DNA of 64,000 nt from Hydrangea macrophylla (taxonomy: Eukaryota > Streptophyta > Magnoliopsida > Cornales > Hydrangeaceae): positions 73,375,088 to 73,439,087 of the forward strand of contig CM066987.1 of assembly GCA_033977485.1 (NCBI GenBank), read 5' to 3'. Below are positions 42,381 through 54,048 of the stretch, one piece after another (position 1 is the first letter of the stretch; every line of letters starts with the position of its first letter). The notes under the pieces are model-generated. The model was not told the origin of the DNA. It searched no databases and was given only the letters and a program-made list of their open reading frames with translations. The translations under genes were made by a program, and so were the position numbers.

Positions 42381-44580
42381 TGGAATCTGAACTTCATACT
42401 CACCTAAACAGACTTTTACTAAGAAACAACACGCAATTCTGATTCACGGATTGAGTTAGACACGAATACACAAATTTATAAACTTAAAGCTTCTAAAACT
42501 AGGTTTTGGAGTTTTGAGAGACCAAAATGGGTTTCGGCACTCGGAATGACATAGGACCAGAATCTAAACTTCACACTCATCTAAATAGACTAATAGCAAG
42601 AAACGAATCGCAATTCTGATTCACAGATTACAAGTCAGACGTGAATATGCAAATTCGTAGAAATAAGTCTTCTAAAACTATGTTTTGGTATTTTAAGGGA
42701 CGAAAATGGGTTTCAGCACACGGAATGACATGGGACAAGAATCTAAACTTCACACTAACCTAAATATACTTGTAGGAAGAAACGACACATAATTTTCGAT
42801 TCACGGATTGCAAGTTAGACGCAAATATGTAAATTCATAGACTTAAGCCTTCTAAAACTAAGTTTTAGGGTTTTGAGAGACCCAAATTAGTTTCGGCACT
42901 CGGAATGACATATGACCAGAACCTAAACTTCAAGCTAAACTTCAAGCTCACCTAAATATGCTTGAAGGAATAAATTACATGCAAATCCGATTTTCGAAAA
43001 AAAGACGTGCAATTTGGCTTTTTTCTTCATTCACCAATTTCTGAAAAAAAAAAAAAAAAAAAAGACATGCAATTCCGATTCACGAATTACAAGTTAGACT
43101 TGAATACGCAAATTAATGACTTAAGCCTTCTGGCACATGGCACACGCACTGACATGGGATAGAAATTTACACATCATACTCACTTGATTAAACTTGAAGG
43201 AAGAAACGACATGCAATTTCGATTCATGGATTGCAAGTTATACGCGAAAGCATAAATTCATAGACTTATTAAGCATTATAAACCAAATATTTGGTGTTTT
43301 GAGAGACCAAATTGGGTTTCAGCATTCGGAATGACACGAGAATGGATCCTAAATAGACTTGTAGGAAGAAATGACACGAAATTATAATTCACGGATTGCA
43401 AGTTAGAGGCAAATATGCAAATTTATAGACATATGCCTTCTAAAACTATGTTTTGGGGTTTTGAGAGACCAAAATTAGTTTCGGCACTCGGAATGACATA
43501 TGACAAGAACCTAAACTTCAAGGTAACCTAAATATACTTGAAGGAAGAAATGACATGAAAATCCAATTTTCGAAAAAAAAGACATGTAATTTGGCTTTTT
43601 TTATTCATTCACAAATTTTCGAAAAAAAAAGACAAGCATTCCCGATTCACGAATTACAAGTTAGACTTGAATACGCAAATTATAGACTTAAGCCTTCTAA
43701 AACTATGTTTTTTTTGTTTTTGAGAGACCAAAAATGGTTTTGGCACTCGCACTGACATGGGATAGAAATTTACACATCCTACTCACCTGAATAAAACTTG
43801 AAGGAAGAAATGGCATGCAATTTCGATTCACGGATTGCAAGTTATACGCGAATGCACAAATTCAGAGACTTAAGCATTATAAACCTAAGTTTTGAGGTTT
43901 TGAGGGATCAAAATAGGTTTCGGTACTGAGAATGACATGGGACCGGAACCAAACTTCATACAAATAGCCTAGTAGAAAGATACAACGCGTAAGTCTGATT
44001 CACGCATTACAAGTTAGACGCGAATATGAAAATCATAGACTTAAGCATTCCAAAATTATGTTTTGAGATTATGAGATATCAAAAATGGTTTCGGAGCTCG
44101 CACTGACATGGGTCAGGAATCTACGCATCATACTCACCTGAATAAACTTGTAGGAAGAAACGGCACGCAATTTTGATTCACGGATTGCAAGTTAGACGCG
44201 AATACACAAATTCATAGACTTGAGCACTATAAACCTAAGTTTTTCGGTTTTGATAGACCAAAATGGTTTACGGCATTCGAAATGACACGAGAAGGGAACC
44301 TAAACTTCACACTCACCTAAATAGACTTTTAATAAGAAGCGACATGCAATTCCGATCCACCGATTGTATGTTAGACACGGATATGCAAATTCAATGACTT
44401 AAGCCTTCTAAATCGAAGTTTTGGGTTTTTGATAGACCAAAATGGGTATCGGTACTCGGAATGACAATGGACTGGAACCTAAATTTTATACTCACCTAAA
44501 TATATACTTGTAGGAAGAAATGACACGCAATTCAGATTCAAGGATCGCAAGTTAGTTGAGAATATGCAAATTCATCGACT
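42381..44580 (+). repeat. Satellite array segment S5 (end of HOR D, most of E)
   Basis: The array resumes in monomer 12/13 of D after the nest, then runs through unit E from its monomer 1 anchor at 42618. Monomer 3 has ggcacatggcacacgcactg, an 8-bp internal duplication shared only with unit F (47445). No tail-only insertion is present at the monomer-2 site. Confidence 0.92.
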
Positions 44581-45770
44581 TTTTTTTTTTCGGAAAAAGG
44601 GTAAATATATTCCAAAAAAACTGTACACATGTACAAGGGGCATACCCCAGGATAAGACATTAAAAGCACATCAAGAGGACCGGTGGAAAATCCACTCACA
44701 AAAAGATGAACTACAACATAGACACCTTAAAATAAAAGAAACAAAAGAACAAGGGGCGTACCCCAGGATAAGCAGTAAGCTCAGAACGAGGACTAGTGGC
44801 AGTAAAGGCCACTAAAAAAGAAAGCAATCAACACTCAGAAGCATAAGAGCACATCAAACAACAATAGTGACAAATGGAACCAATTCCAAAAAATAGAGGC
44901 TATGTCCAGGGTGAAGCAAAGAAATCAAGCTGGGGATGATGTTTCCATTTGGACCTAATCTGGAGATTTATTTGGAAGATAAAGTTTTGCAGTAGTTGAT
45001 CTTTGGGAGTATATGTGCCACTGAACTTTCTATTGTTCCTTTCCCTCCACAAGCCATAGACAGTGACCCCAAGACAAATTTTTGGTATAGCTTGATGGAT
45101 TTTCTTCCCCTTCCATTGTTGTGTCATCCATCTAATAGTGGTATCCCAATTAGTCCTGTTCTATGTAAGCCCACACCTGTTCATCAAACTCTGCCAAACA
45201 AAAGAGGCATAAGAACATTGAAAAAATAAATGGTTGTGAGATTCCATATGACTATGGCATAACATACAAGCAAGTGGACCAGGAGTAAAAGTGTAGATTC
45301 TATCGTGGGTTGCAAGTTTATTTTGAACAGCAAACCATAAGATAAAATTCTGCCTAGGGGTGCACCCTGAGAACCAAACAAGTTTGTCCCAAAGGACCTT
45401 AGGAGAAGCAACTCTAACATGATCCCAAATATGAGAAAACTTATAATTTCCATTTGGGGAGGTGGTCCATAAGATACAATCAGATAAATCAGAAGGTTTA
45501 TACAAACCAGATAAGAGGTCTCGAACTTCATTTAATCCAATGGAGTTAGACCCAGGCCAGACCCAATCGTGGTTCCTTATAATAGATGCTACTTTTGCAT
45601 AGGTATCAATAGCAGCATTGTATGCAATCCGATTAGTATACTTTTCAAACAAAGGGCCACTTGGAAGCCAATTGTCGAACCAAAGGGAAGTATGTAGCCC
45701 ATTACCAATTTTATGTTTTAGTAAAGGCCTAACTATTCCCCTAAGCTTTAACAATTTTCTCCAATACCAA
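44581..45770 (-). mobile_element. LINE fragment (LINE-A subfamily), ~31-bp target deletion
   Basis: A minus-strand, 5'-truncated LINE: poly-T, cggaaaaagggtaaatatat, two hairpins (44637-44648, 44753-44764), 3' UTR and the ORF2 C-terminus. The empty satellite reads catcgactta...ggtttagagacaccaaaatg; here about 31 bp between catcgact and gagacacc are missing and there is no duplication. The 5' junction shares gag between the LINE (ccaataccaagag) and the target. Confidence 0.9.
44900..45770 (-). pseudogene. LINE ORF2 C-terminal fragment
   Basis: From 45754 down: LKLRGIVRPLLKHKIGNGLH; the YDAAI-equivalent region (YNAAIDTYAKVA); CTPRQNFILWFAVQNKLATH; CMLCHSHMESHNHLFFQC; then after a break near 45150 TQQWKGKKIHQAIPKICLGV and the end QLDFFASPWT. 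It is nearly the same as LINE-A 6150-6984. A frameshift or stop separates two frames (45754-45161 and 45127-44900). Confidence 0.9.
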
Positions 45771-46084
45771 GAGACACCAAAATGGATTTCGGCACTCGAA
45801 ATGACACCATAAACTTTATACTCACCTAAATAGACTTGTAGAAAGAAACGACATACAATTTCAATTCACGAATTGCAAGATAGACACGAATACCCAAATT
45901 CATAGACTTGCCTTATAAAATTAAGTTTTGTGGTTTTGAGAGACCAAAATGTGATTCAGAACTCAGAATGACAACGGAATGGAATCTGAACTTCATACTC
46001 ACCTAAACAGACTTTTACGAAGAAACAACACGCAATTCTGATTCACGGATTGAGTTAGACACGAATACACAAATTTATAAACTT
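45771..46084 (+). repeat. Satellite array segment S6 (HOR E, monomers 11-13)
   Basis: Runs from gagacaccaaaatggatttc to acacaaatttataaactt. Same order as 2152-2465 in unit A. Nothing but satellite. Confidence 0.92.
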
Positions 46085-46780
46085 TTTTTTTTTTTTTTCG
46101 GAAAATGGTTAATCAATAGAAAGAAAAAGCCAAGCGGCACTATACAAAAGATACAAGGGGCAAACCCCAGGATATAAAATGAGCACACAAAATTGGCCTC
46201 AAGCCAAAGCAACAAAAGATGGAGGTTTATCAAAGCCCAACCCTAGATAAGGATCCATCTCCAAAATACAACAAAAGCCAAAGCCTAATGCCTAAAAAGG
46301 CATACAGAACAAAGAACAGTAGACCTCAACAAGGCAACGACTAAAAAATAAAAAATAAAAATAAATAAATAAATAAAAAAAACACCCTTATGGAGTAAAG
46401 TTCCATCTATCAGTGTACTGAGGAAGTTGAGGGTCATTCTTCCATTTCATCTGTATTTGTTGGGATATTTGAAGACAAATCTCATGAAATATTCTTTCCT
46501 TAGTTTTAGATCCAGTGTTGAAGCTGCGAGCATTCCTCTCCTTCCAAATGTTGTAAACCGTCAAACCTAGGCACATTCTAGGAATAATATGCCTAGGAGT
46601 TTCCTTGTTCCATTTGTCCGCTGTCCAAAGCACAAGAGCATCCCATGAGGTGTTGGCATATAAGATACCCAACCTGTTAAGAACCCCCTGCCACACAAAG
46701 GAAGTATAAGAACAATTGAAAAACAAGTGGTCATGGGATTCCAAATTTTTGTGGCAAAAAACACAAGCAAAATGGGTATC
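46085..46780 (-). mobile_element. Short 5'-truncated LINE fragment with target duplication
   Basis: Inserted in monomer 13 with duplication ttataaactt (46075-46084, 46781-46790). Poly-T, ttcggaaaatggttaatcaa, hairpin 46157-46168 (loop CAAA), a 3' UTR with an (ATAA)n-like stretch at 46346-46382, then the ORF2 end. The tail wording gccaagcggcactatacaaa is closest to LINE-E (50170). About 8-10 bases (gatacccatt on the minus strand) at the 5' end may be non-templated. Confidence 0.9.
46388..46780 (-). pseudogene. LINE ORF2 C-terminal fragment (LINE-E subfamily)
   Basis: Encodes CVFCHKNLESHDHLFFNCSY, then VWQGVLNRLG, PRMCLGLTVYNIWKERNARS and the end QYTDRWNF. It aligns residue for residue with the LINE-E ORF2 end at 50408-50790. 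Only about 125 codons remain. Confidence 0.9.
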
Positions 46781-48100
46781 TTATAAACTTAAAGCTTCTA
46801 AAACTAGGTTTTGGAGTTTTGAGAGACCAAAATGGGTTTCGGCACTCGGAATGACACAGGACCAGAATCTAAACTTCACACTCATCTAAATAGACTAATA
46901 GCAAGAAACGAATCGCAATTCTGATTCACGGATTACAAGTCAGACGTGAATATGCAAATTCGTAGAAATAAGTCTTCTAAAACTATGTTTTGGTATTTTA
47001 AGGGACGAAAATGGGTTTCAGCACACGGAATGACATGGGACAAGAATCTAAACTTCATACTAACCTAAATATACTTATAGGAAGAAACGACACATAATTT
47101 TCGATTCACAGATTGCAAGTTAGACGCAAATATGTAAATTCATAGACTTAAGCCTTCTAAAACTAAGTTTTGGGGTTTTGAGAGACCCAAATTAGTTTCG
47201 GCACTCGGAATGACATATGACCAGAACCTAAACTTCAAGCTAAACTTCAAGCTCACCTAAATATGCTTGAAGGAATAAATTACATGCAAATCCGATTTTC
47301 GAAAAAAAGACGTGCAATTTGGCTTTTTTCTTCATTCACCAATTTCTGAAAAAAAAAAAAAAAAAAAAAAAGACATGCAATTCCGATTCACGAATTACAA
47401 GTTAGACTTGAATACGCAAATTAATGACTTAAGCCTTCTGGCACATGGCACACGCACTGACATGGGATAGAAATTTACACATCATACTCACTTGATTAAA
47501 CTTGAAGGAAGAAACGACATGCAATTTCGATTCACGGATTGCAAGTTATACGCGAAAGCATAAATTCATAGACTTATTAAGCATTATAAACCAAATATTT
47601 GGTGTTTTGAGAGACCAAATTGGGTTTCAGCATTCGGAATGACACGAGAACGGATCCTAAATAGACTTGTAGGAAGAAACGACACGGAATTATAATTCAC
47701 GGATTGCAAGTTAGAGGCAAATATGCAAATTTATAGACATAAGCCTTCTAAAACTATGTTTTGGGGTTTTGAGAGACCAAAATTAGTTTCGGCACTCAGA
47801 ATGACATATGACAAGAACCTAAACTTCAAGGTAACCTAAATATACTTGAAGGAAGAAATGACATGAAAATCCAATTTTCGAAAAAAAAGACATGTAATTT
47901 GGCTTTTTTTATTCATTCACAAATTTTCGAAAAAAAAAGACAAGCATTCCCGATTCACGAATTACAAGTTAGACTTGAATACGCAAATTATAGACTTAAG
48001 CCTTCTAAAACTATGTTTTTTGTTTTTGAGAGACCAAAAATGGTTTTGGCACTCGCACTGACATGGGATAGAAATTTACACATCTTACTCACCTGAATAA
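46781..48100 (+). repeat. Satellite array segment S7 (end of HOR E, start of F)
   Basis: Monomer 13 completes, monomer 1 of unit F is anchored at 46923, and the array runs to monomer 6 (acctgaataa). Both LINE-tail relics (about 47300-47372 and 47877-47940) are present. E to F spacing after removing insertions is about 2.44 kb. Confidence 0.92.
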
Positions 48101-48240
48101 CACATCCTACCTCTCTCTAGAATTTTGTTAATCTTGGGTTTCATCATCCCCAGTTTTCTTCTGTTAAATCTCTCCCTCTCTTTATTTTCTCTTTCTTTTC
48201 TTCTCCATCTCTGTTTGTTTTGTTTTGTTTAGTGGAGGTC

Positions 48241-50130
48241 ATGATGAAAGGTCAGGATAACAATGTTATTTCTAAAGCTATTGGTGAAGGCAATGTTTCA
48301 AGAGGTTTTATTATCTCAAATCCTTCACAGTCCATTATTAGTAAGATCAATGATGATGGGATCTCTGTGATTTCTGAAGTTCCATTTGCTTCCAATAATG
48401 TTCCTTTGTTTGGGACTAGTTTTAATGTTGAATCTTTGAGTGAAGAGGAGTTGGAACTACCGGAGGATTGGGTTGATTCAATAGCTATTGATGAAGAGGT
48501 GAATGGCCTAGGGGAAGGAAGCTCCTTCAAATCTCTTCAAGACTCTAAGGAGATCTTGAGAAGAAAGAAGAAGGGAGCTGTTATTGCTGCTATTCCAAAC
48601 ATGAAGGTAGCTACTCAAAATTCTGCCTCAAGCAATGCCTCTGTTTGTTCTCTGAAGGAGGGGGTACCTATTGGTGCTCCTGAGTTTGGTAATGTAGAGA
48701 AGAATGCTGGCCTTGATCCTTGCTCAGAAGGTGAGGATGGAATTGATGCTATGCCAGTTGATCATCCTCTCAAGGTTGGGTATGAAGCTTCTCAAAGAAT
48801 TAACTCAAAACTTGTTGATGAGAACACTCTCCTTAGACAAATGATTGCTGTAATGAGAAATAACAATGAAGAAAATTTTGATTCTCCACCCACTAATGTT
48901 CATCCTCGGGGAAGATCCTCTATTGCTGGAAGAACCTCCTTTAGATCTTATGGGAAGAGGGAAGGAACTGGGAATAGAGGAGGAGGAAGAGAATGGAGAA
49001 ATACTCAATTTGAGCCTTTTGACATTTGCCCTGGAGCCCCCATTCCTTGTGATAATAGGCCTGTAGTGGAGGAGTCTACTAGCATGGAGTCCTGTTCCAA
49101 ATTTCTATATGAAGGGAATACCAAGAACACTGCTTCAGGATCTGTTGAAATTGTCAAAAATCAGCAGTTTGATCCAAAAAGTCTCAATGAAGCTGTCCCT
49201 AAGGAGTTTGCCCAAACTATGGCCCACACTACTCCCTCAATTAGACCTAACGGTCATAAACCTTCTCTTGCTGATATTCAAAATACAAGGCATAGTGGGA
49301 ATAAGCAAGCTGGCATAGTTGATCCTACACGCAAGGGTATGGAAGCAGTAAAAGAGGATACTTCTATTGTATCTGGTGAGTCAAAAAGGCATGGACAAGG
49401 TGGTAATTTTGGTGGCCTGCAGCAGCATGATGACAAGCACATGGGTCTGCCACTGCTCGGATCTCCTAATTCCACACGCGCCTTAGCTGATTCCACACGC
49501 AAGGATATGGGTGCAGTTAAAGAGGATGCATTGTTTAATTCATTTAATGGCCAAGAGGCACATGCGCTACAAGCTTTCCAAAGCCTTCACGTGGGTTCTG
49601 AATATCCTTCCTTAAATCAAGGAGCTTTGTCTCCCACTCACTCTATTGTATATTACCCCGCGGAGGTGGATAATTCAAATAGTGGTCCTCATAAGTCTAA
49701 TTTTGTGGCTGCCCATACTATTTCAAATAGTGTAGTTTTTCAATCAAAGTGCTCTAATCAAGCTTCGGCCCCACTTGATGTTCTTGGGTCAAGAATTGAG
49801 GCTGCCCCAAATGAAGCTCCCTGCTTGTCACAAATTGCCGCAACCACTACATTGTTTCATGGGCCCTCACAAAAACCTCAAGCTGCTATCCTTGCACCCT
49901 TACATCCAATTTGTCCCAATCCAAAGAGTATAACAGATAAGGCGAAGCCTTCCACTAGTTGGGCTGGGCTTGTCAAAAAGAACACCAATCCTGGTTTTAA
50001 AATTTCTTACGTTAAATCTATTTGTGGGGAAAAAAGAGAACAACTCATTATGCCTCAAGAACTTGGCACTGTTGGTAGCAGAGCATGGGACAGTACCTTA
50101 ATGGGTTATTTTATGAAAAGGTTGCCATTT
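48241..50130 (+). pseudogene. LINE-D ORF1, N-terminal part
   Basis: First ATG codons at 48241-48246 (MMKGQDNNVI). Motifs: GFIISNPSQSI; acidic EEELELPEDWVD; FKSLQDSKEILRRKKK; FEPFDICPGAPIP; RPNGHK; HMG/HVG...LS repeats; SWAGLV; and the start of DUF4283 (DSTLMGYFMKRLPF). It is cut by LINE-E at 50131 and continues at 57031. LINE-E ORF1 shares GFIISNPS and the acidic and basic motifs, so the two are sister subfamilies. Confidence 0.9.
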
Positions 50131-50407
50131 TTTTTTTTTTTCGGAAAAGGGTTAATCAATAAAAAGAAAAGCCAAACGGCACTATACAAAAATACAAGGG
50201 GCATACCCCAGGGTGTACAATCAGCGCATGAAAATGGCAACTGGAAAAGCAACAAGGGATGGAGGGTTATCAAAGGCTAGCCAAGATAAGACCCAACACC
50301 AAGAACAGCAAAATCAAAAGCCAAAAGAAAAAGAGCACATGGGGTCACAAGCCCAAAAGTTGATAAAACATAGCAGTTAGCCTAACAAAACTCCCAACTA
50401 AATTCCC

Positions 50408-53400
50408 TTAAGTAGTAAATATCCATCTATCAATATACTGGGGAAGATGAGGGTCATTCTTCCACTTTATTTGAATTTGTTGGGAAACTTGGAGACAAAT
50501 CTCTTGAAATATTCTTTCCTTGGGTTTAGCTCCAGAGTTGAAGCTTCGAGTATTTCTCTCCTTCCAAATGCTATAAACAGTTAAACCTAGGCACATTCTA
50601 GGAAGAATATGCCTAGGGGTTTGCCCTTTCCACTTGTCTGCTGTCCATAGCACAAGAGCATCCCAAGAGGTGTTTGCAAATAAAATTCCCAGCCTATTAA
50701 GAACTCCCTGCCATACAAAGGAAGCATATGAGCAATTGAAAAACAAGTGGTCATGAGATTCCAAGTTTTTGTGGCAAAAAACGCACGCTAAAGGGCCCGG
50801 TGTGTATGAATAGATTCTATCATGGGTAGATAGCCTATGAAGAGTAGCTAACCATAATATAAAACTATGCCGTGGGATGTTTCCCGGGAACCATATGAGG
50901 CAATGCCAAGGGACTTCGGGAAATTGAGTTCTGACATGTTCCCAAGTTTTTGCCGTAGAAAAAATTTTGTTTGGAGAAGGTAACCATTGGGTTACATCAT
51001 TGGAAAATGACGGAGGGGGTAGTGAATGTAATTGGCCTCTTATTTCTATCAAGTCAATCGTATTAGTAAGCGGCCAATTCCATTCCCTACCATCAATAAC
51101 ATCGGAAACTTTAGCATTAAAAGGGAGAGCGGCATCGTATTGGACACGGATCCCATATTTATCCAATAAGGGGCCCGTGGGGTGCCAATTGTCATACCAA
51201 AGGTAGGTGCCACAACCATTACCAATCCGATGTTTGAGCATAGGTCTAGCCATAGACCTAAGATTAAGGAGTTTTCTCCAGTACCAAGAACATTGGGAGG
51301 GGGCCTTAACTTGCCAAAAACTATTTCCTTTTAACATGTAAGTGTATATCCAATCCACCCATAGTGATTGATTCTTTAAGGTGAAAATAGACCAAATGTG
51401 TTTGAGATTTAAAATATAGTTCAACTGAGTAAGGTTTTTAAGGCCAAGACCCCCTTCCTTCTTAGGTCTACAGACTAAGTCCCAAGCTACTTTGGCGCCA
51501 TGGGCCTTATCCGTTCCCCCTGTCCATAGAAATCTACACATAAGGCTATCAATATGCTTTAAAACACTTTTGGGAAGAATAAACATAGCAGTCCAATAGT
51601 TTTGTATTCCTGCAAGAACAGATTGAATGAGTTGTAATCTGCCAGCATAAGAGAGGAATTTGGCAGTCCAAGAAGTAACCCTCGAGCTAATTTTGTGAAT
51701 TAGGTCATCGCAATCGCCCTTCTTTAATTTAGTAGTGATTAGGGGAACACCAAGGTATTTCATTGGGAGGGATCCGCGGGAAAAGGGAAGAATTTGACAA
51801 ATAGCATTAGAAATGTTTTCCTCCAACCCTGCAATAAACAAACAACTCTTGCTAGCATTAGCTTGTAAGCCAGTGAATTCATAAAATTGATGCATAGTGT
51901 TAGCCATAACCATTGCAGAGTTCGCATCACCATAGAAAAATAAGAGCAGATCATCGGCAAAACAAAGGTGAGAAATTTTGAGTTTATCACATCTCCAGTG
52001 GTATTTATATTGGGCAGATCTATTAATGTTATGATTAATCAGTTGGCTAAGGGTGTCCATGACAAGAACAAAAAGATAGGGAGACATTGGGTCCCCCTGT
52101 CTAAGACCTTTAGCACCCTCAAAGTACCCAATAGATTCCCCATTAAAATTGATAGAGTACTTAGGACTAGTTACACAAGCTCTAATCCAGCCTTGCATCT
52201 TGGGAGGGAAACCTAGCACATCAAGAAGATCAAGTAGAAATTCCCAACTCACACTATCATAAGCTTTCATGAGGTCCACCTTTGCCGCGGCTCGGGGATG
52301 GCCTGAAGGCTTATGATAGTCCCTCATGAGATCCTGGGCAAGAAGCACATTGTCACTAATTTTCCTACCTTTAATAAAGGCAGATTGAGCATTGTCAACA
52401 AGAGTAGGTAAAAGTTTTTGAAGCCTCTTGGAGATAATTTTGGAGATGCATTTGTAGATAGTATTGCAACACGAGATGGGCCTATAGTCACTCATCCTAG
52501 AGGGATTAGGAACTTTGGGGATGAGGGCTAAAATGGTAGCATTAGACTCTTTTAAGATTTGTCCCGAAACAAAGAACTCTTTAATAGCCTCAGTAACTAA
52601 GTGTCCAGTAGTTGCCCAAGTTGTCTTAAAAAAGTGAGCGTTATAGCCATCTGGACCTGGAGCTTTGTTACTGTGAATACTAAACAGAGCCTCTTTTATG
52701 TCCTCATCAGTAGGAATTTCATCCATAAAGTTATAAAGGTCCAAAGGAATACGTTTATGGATAATTTTCCTAAGCTCAGTAATACCAGGGTAGGGATTAG
52801 AGGCAGGGGTGCCCAGCATGGATTTAAAATATCGAATGGCTTCGGCTTGGGTTTCCTCCTCATTAGTGCTCTTAGTACCATCTGGCTTAAAGAGGGACAC
52901 AATCCTTTTATGGTTTCTACGATTTTTCACATGGTTATGAAAATAGGCCGTATTCTTATCCCCGGCATCAAGCCATTGTATTCGAGATTTCTGTCTAACA
53001 GTCTCTTCTTCTATGTGAATGGCTTGTAAGAAAACACTCATAAGCTCTTTTTCAAGGACTCTAAGGGAAATATCACAAGATTTCTCATCAAGTTGTCTTT
53101 GACAAGCCCAAAGATCTTCCCGGGCTTTGTTAGCTAGAAGTCTTTCCTTTCCCAGAAAACCTTTGGTTAGTTTTTTCAAATCCCCTTTAAGATTTTTTAG
53201 GGTGTGGAATAATTGAAATTGAATGGTACCATCAAAATTCCTAGCCCAAGCAGTGCCAACAGTGGCATCAAACTCTTCTAATTCCGTCCAATAATTATAA
53301 AACTTAAATGGTTTACCTTTCAAGTTAATAGGAGGAGATAAGGTGACAATAATAGAAGAGTGATCAGAGATACCGGGGGGAAGAAAGTCTGCATGAGAGA

Positions 53401-54046
53401 ACGGAAAAGTATCCAACCATCCTGGATTAACAAGAGCCCTGTCAAGTTTCCTTTTGGTGAAGTCCACAGAGTTGAATTGCCGATTGCTCCAAGAGAAGAA
53501 AATCCCTGTAAATCTAAGGTCTACAAGACAAGTGGCATTCACAAGATCATTAAATTCCACAGCCCCTAGGTTTCTCCCAGGATTGCCTTCAAATATTTCA
53601 TTAGAGTTTAAGACAGAATTAAAATCTCCAAGGCTGATCCAGGGAGTATCACCTACGGTAGCTGCAATATTTCTCAAGGTAGCCCAAAGGGGGCGTCTAC
53701 CTTGGATAGTATTTGAACCATAGACAAAGGAAGCTTCAAATTTAAACAAATGGTCAAGAGAATCAATTTTAACATGGATAACTTGCCTAGTACATTGTAG
53801 AACAGTTAACGTAACTTTATTAGGGTTCCAGCCAACCCAAATTCTATCCACGGAATCTGGTTGGCTATTGGTTGTAAAGTTCCAATTGGGGAGCATATTC
53901 CTTTGAATCTTATCGTGATTAGGGATCCTCACTTTAGTTTCCACAATACCCATGATGTCAATATTATGATTAGACACTAATTTAGAAATTTCAAGTTGTT
54001 TAGTGGACTCGTTAAGACCTCTTATATTCCAACAACTAATAATCAT
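50408..54046 (-). CDS. LINE-E ORF2: endonuclease / reverse transcriptase (intact, 1212 aa)
   Basis: Open from ATG 54046 to the stop at 50408. The APE-like endonuclease occupies about 1-230, with CWNIRG, VETKV, LGDFNSVLN (about 140) and SDHSSII (about 227), so the catalytic residues are present. RT: NKAPGPDGYNAHFF, FRPISCC-like YRPISCC, motif A DLMKAYDSV (about 592), motif B GLRQGDPMSPYLF (about 649), motif C FADDLLLF (about 697) and KYLGVPL. The C-terminal zf-RVT-like region includes CVFCHKNLESHDHLFFNC (about 1085-1100). It would nick target DNA and prime reverse transcription on it. Length is typical of plant L1 ORF2. Confidence 0.96.
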   Translation of the reverse strand: MIISCWNIRGLNESTKQLEISKLVSNHNIDIMGIVETKVRIPNHDKIQRNMLPNWNFTTNSQPDSVDRIWVGWNPNKVTLTVLQCTRQVIHVKIDSLDHLFKFEASFVYGSNTIQGRRPLWATLRNIAATVGDTPWISLGDFNSVLNSNEIFEGNPGRNLGAVEFNDLVNATCLVDLRFTGIFFSWSNRQFNSVDFTKRKLDRALVNPGWLDTFPFSHADFLPPGISDHSSIIVTLSPPINLKGKPFKFYNYWTELEEFDATVGTAWARNFDGTIQFQLFHTLKNLKGDLKKLTKGFLGKERLLANKAREDLWACQRQLDEKSCDISLRVLEKELMSVFLQAIHIEEETVRQKSRIQWLDAGDKNTAYFHNHVKNRRNHKRIVSLFKPDGTKSTNEEETQAEAIRYFKSMLGTPASNPYPGITELRKIIHKRIPLDLYNFMDEIPTDEDIKEALFSIHSNKAPGPDGYNAHFFKTTWATTGHLVTEAIKEFFVSGQILKESNATILALIPKVPNPSRMSDYRPISCCNTIYKCISKIISKRLQKLLPTLVDNAQSAFIKGRKISDNVLLAQDLMRDYHKPSGHPRAAAKVDLMKAYDSVSWEFLLDLLDVLGFPPKMQGWIRACVTSPKYSINFNGESIGYFEGAKGLRQGDPMSPYLFVLVMDTLSQLINHNINRSAQYKYHWRCDKLKISHLCFADDLLLFFYGDANSAMVMANTMHQFYEFTGLQANASKSCLFIAGLEENISNAICQILPFSRGSLPMKYLGVPLITTKLKKGDCDDLIHKISSRVTSWTAKFLSYAGRLQLIQSVLAGIQNYWTAMFILPKSVLKHIDSLMCRFLWTGGTDKAHGAKVAWDLVCRPKKEGGLGLKNLTQLNYILNLKHIWSIFTLKNQSLWVDWIYTYMLKGNSFWQVKAPSQCSWYWRKLLNLRSMARPMLKHRIGNGCGTYLWYDNWHPTGPLLDKYGIRVQYDAALPFNAKVSDVIDGREWNWPLTNTIDLIEIRGQLHSLPPPSFSNDVTQWLPSPNKIFSTAKTWEHVRTQFPEVPWHCLIWFPGNIPRHSFILWLATLHRLSTHDRIYSYTPGPLACVFCHKNLESHDHLFFNCSYASFVWQGVLNRLGILFANTSWDALVLWTADKWKGQTPRHILPRMCLGLTVYSIWKERNTRSFNSGAKPKERIFQEICLQVSQQIQIKWKNDPHLPQYIDRWIFTT

Positions 54047-54048
54047 TA
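54044..54048 (-). promoter_or_regulatory. TAATG stop-start overlap between LINE ORF1 and ORF2
   Basis: The ORF1 stop TAA and the ORF2 ATG share one A. The same TAATG occurs in LINE-B (23501-23505), LINE-C (27948-27952) and LINE-D (58354-58358), always followed by ATnAT. Such overlaps allow termination-reinitiation in some bicistronic retrotransposons, e.g. the insect LINE SART1. The ORF1-only elements read TAAA or TCCTGA here, without an overlapping ATG. Confidence 0.75.
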
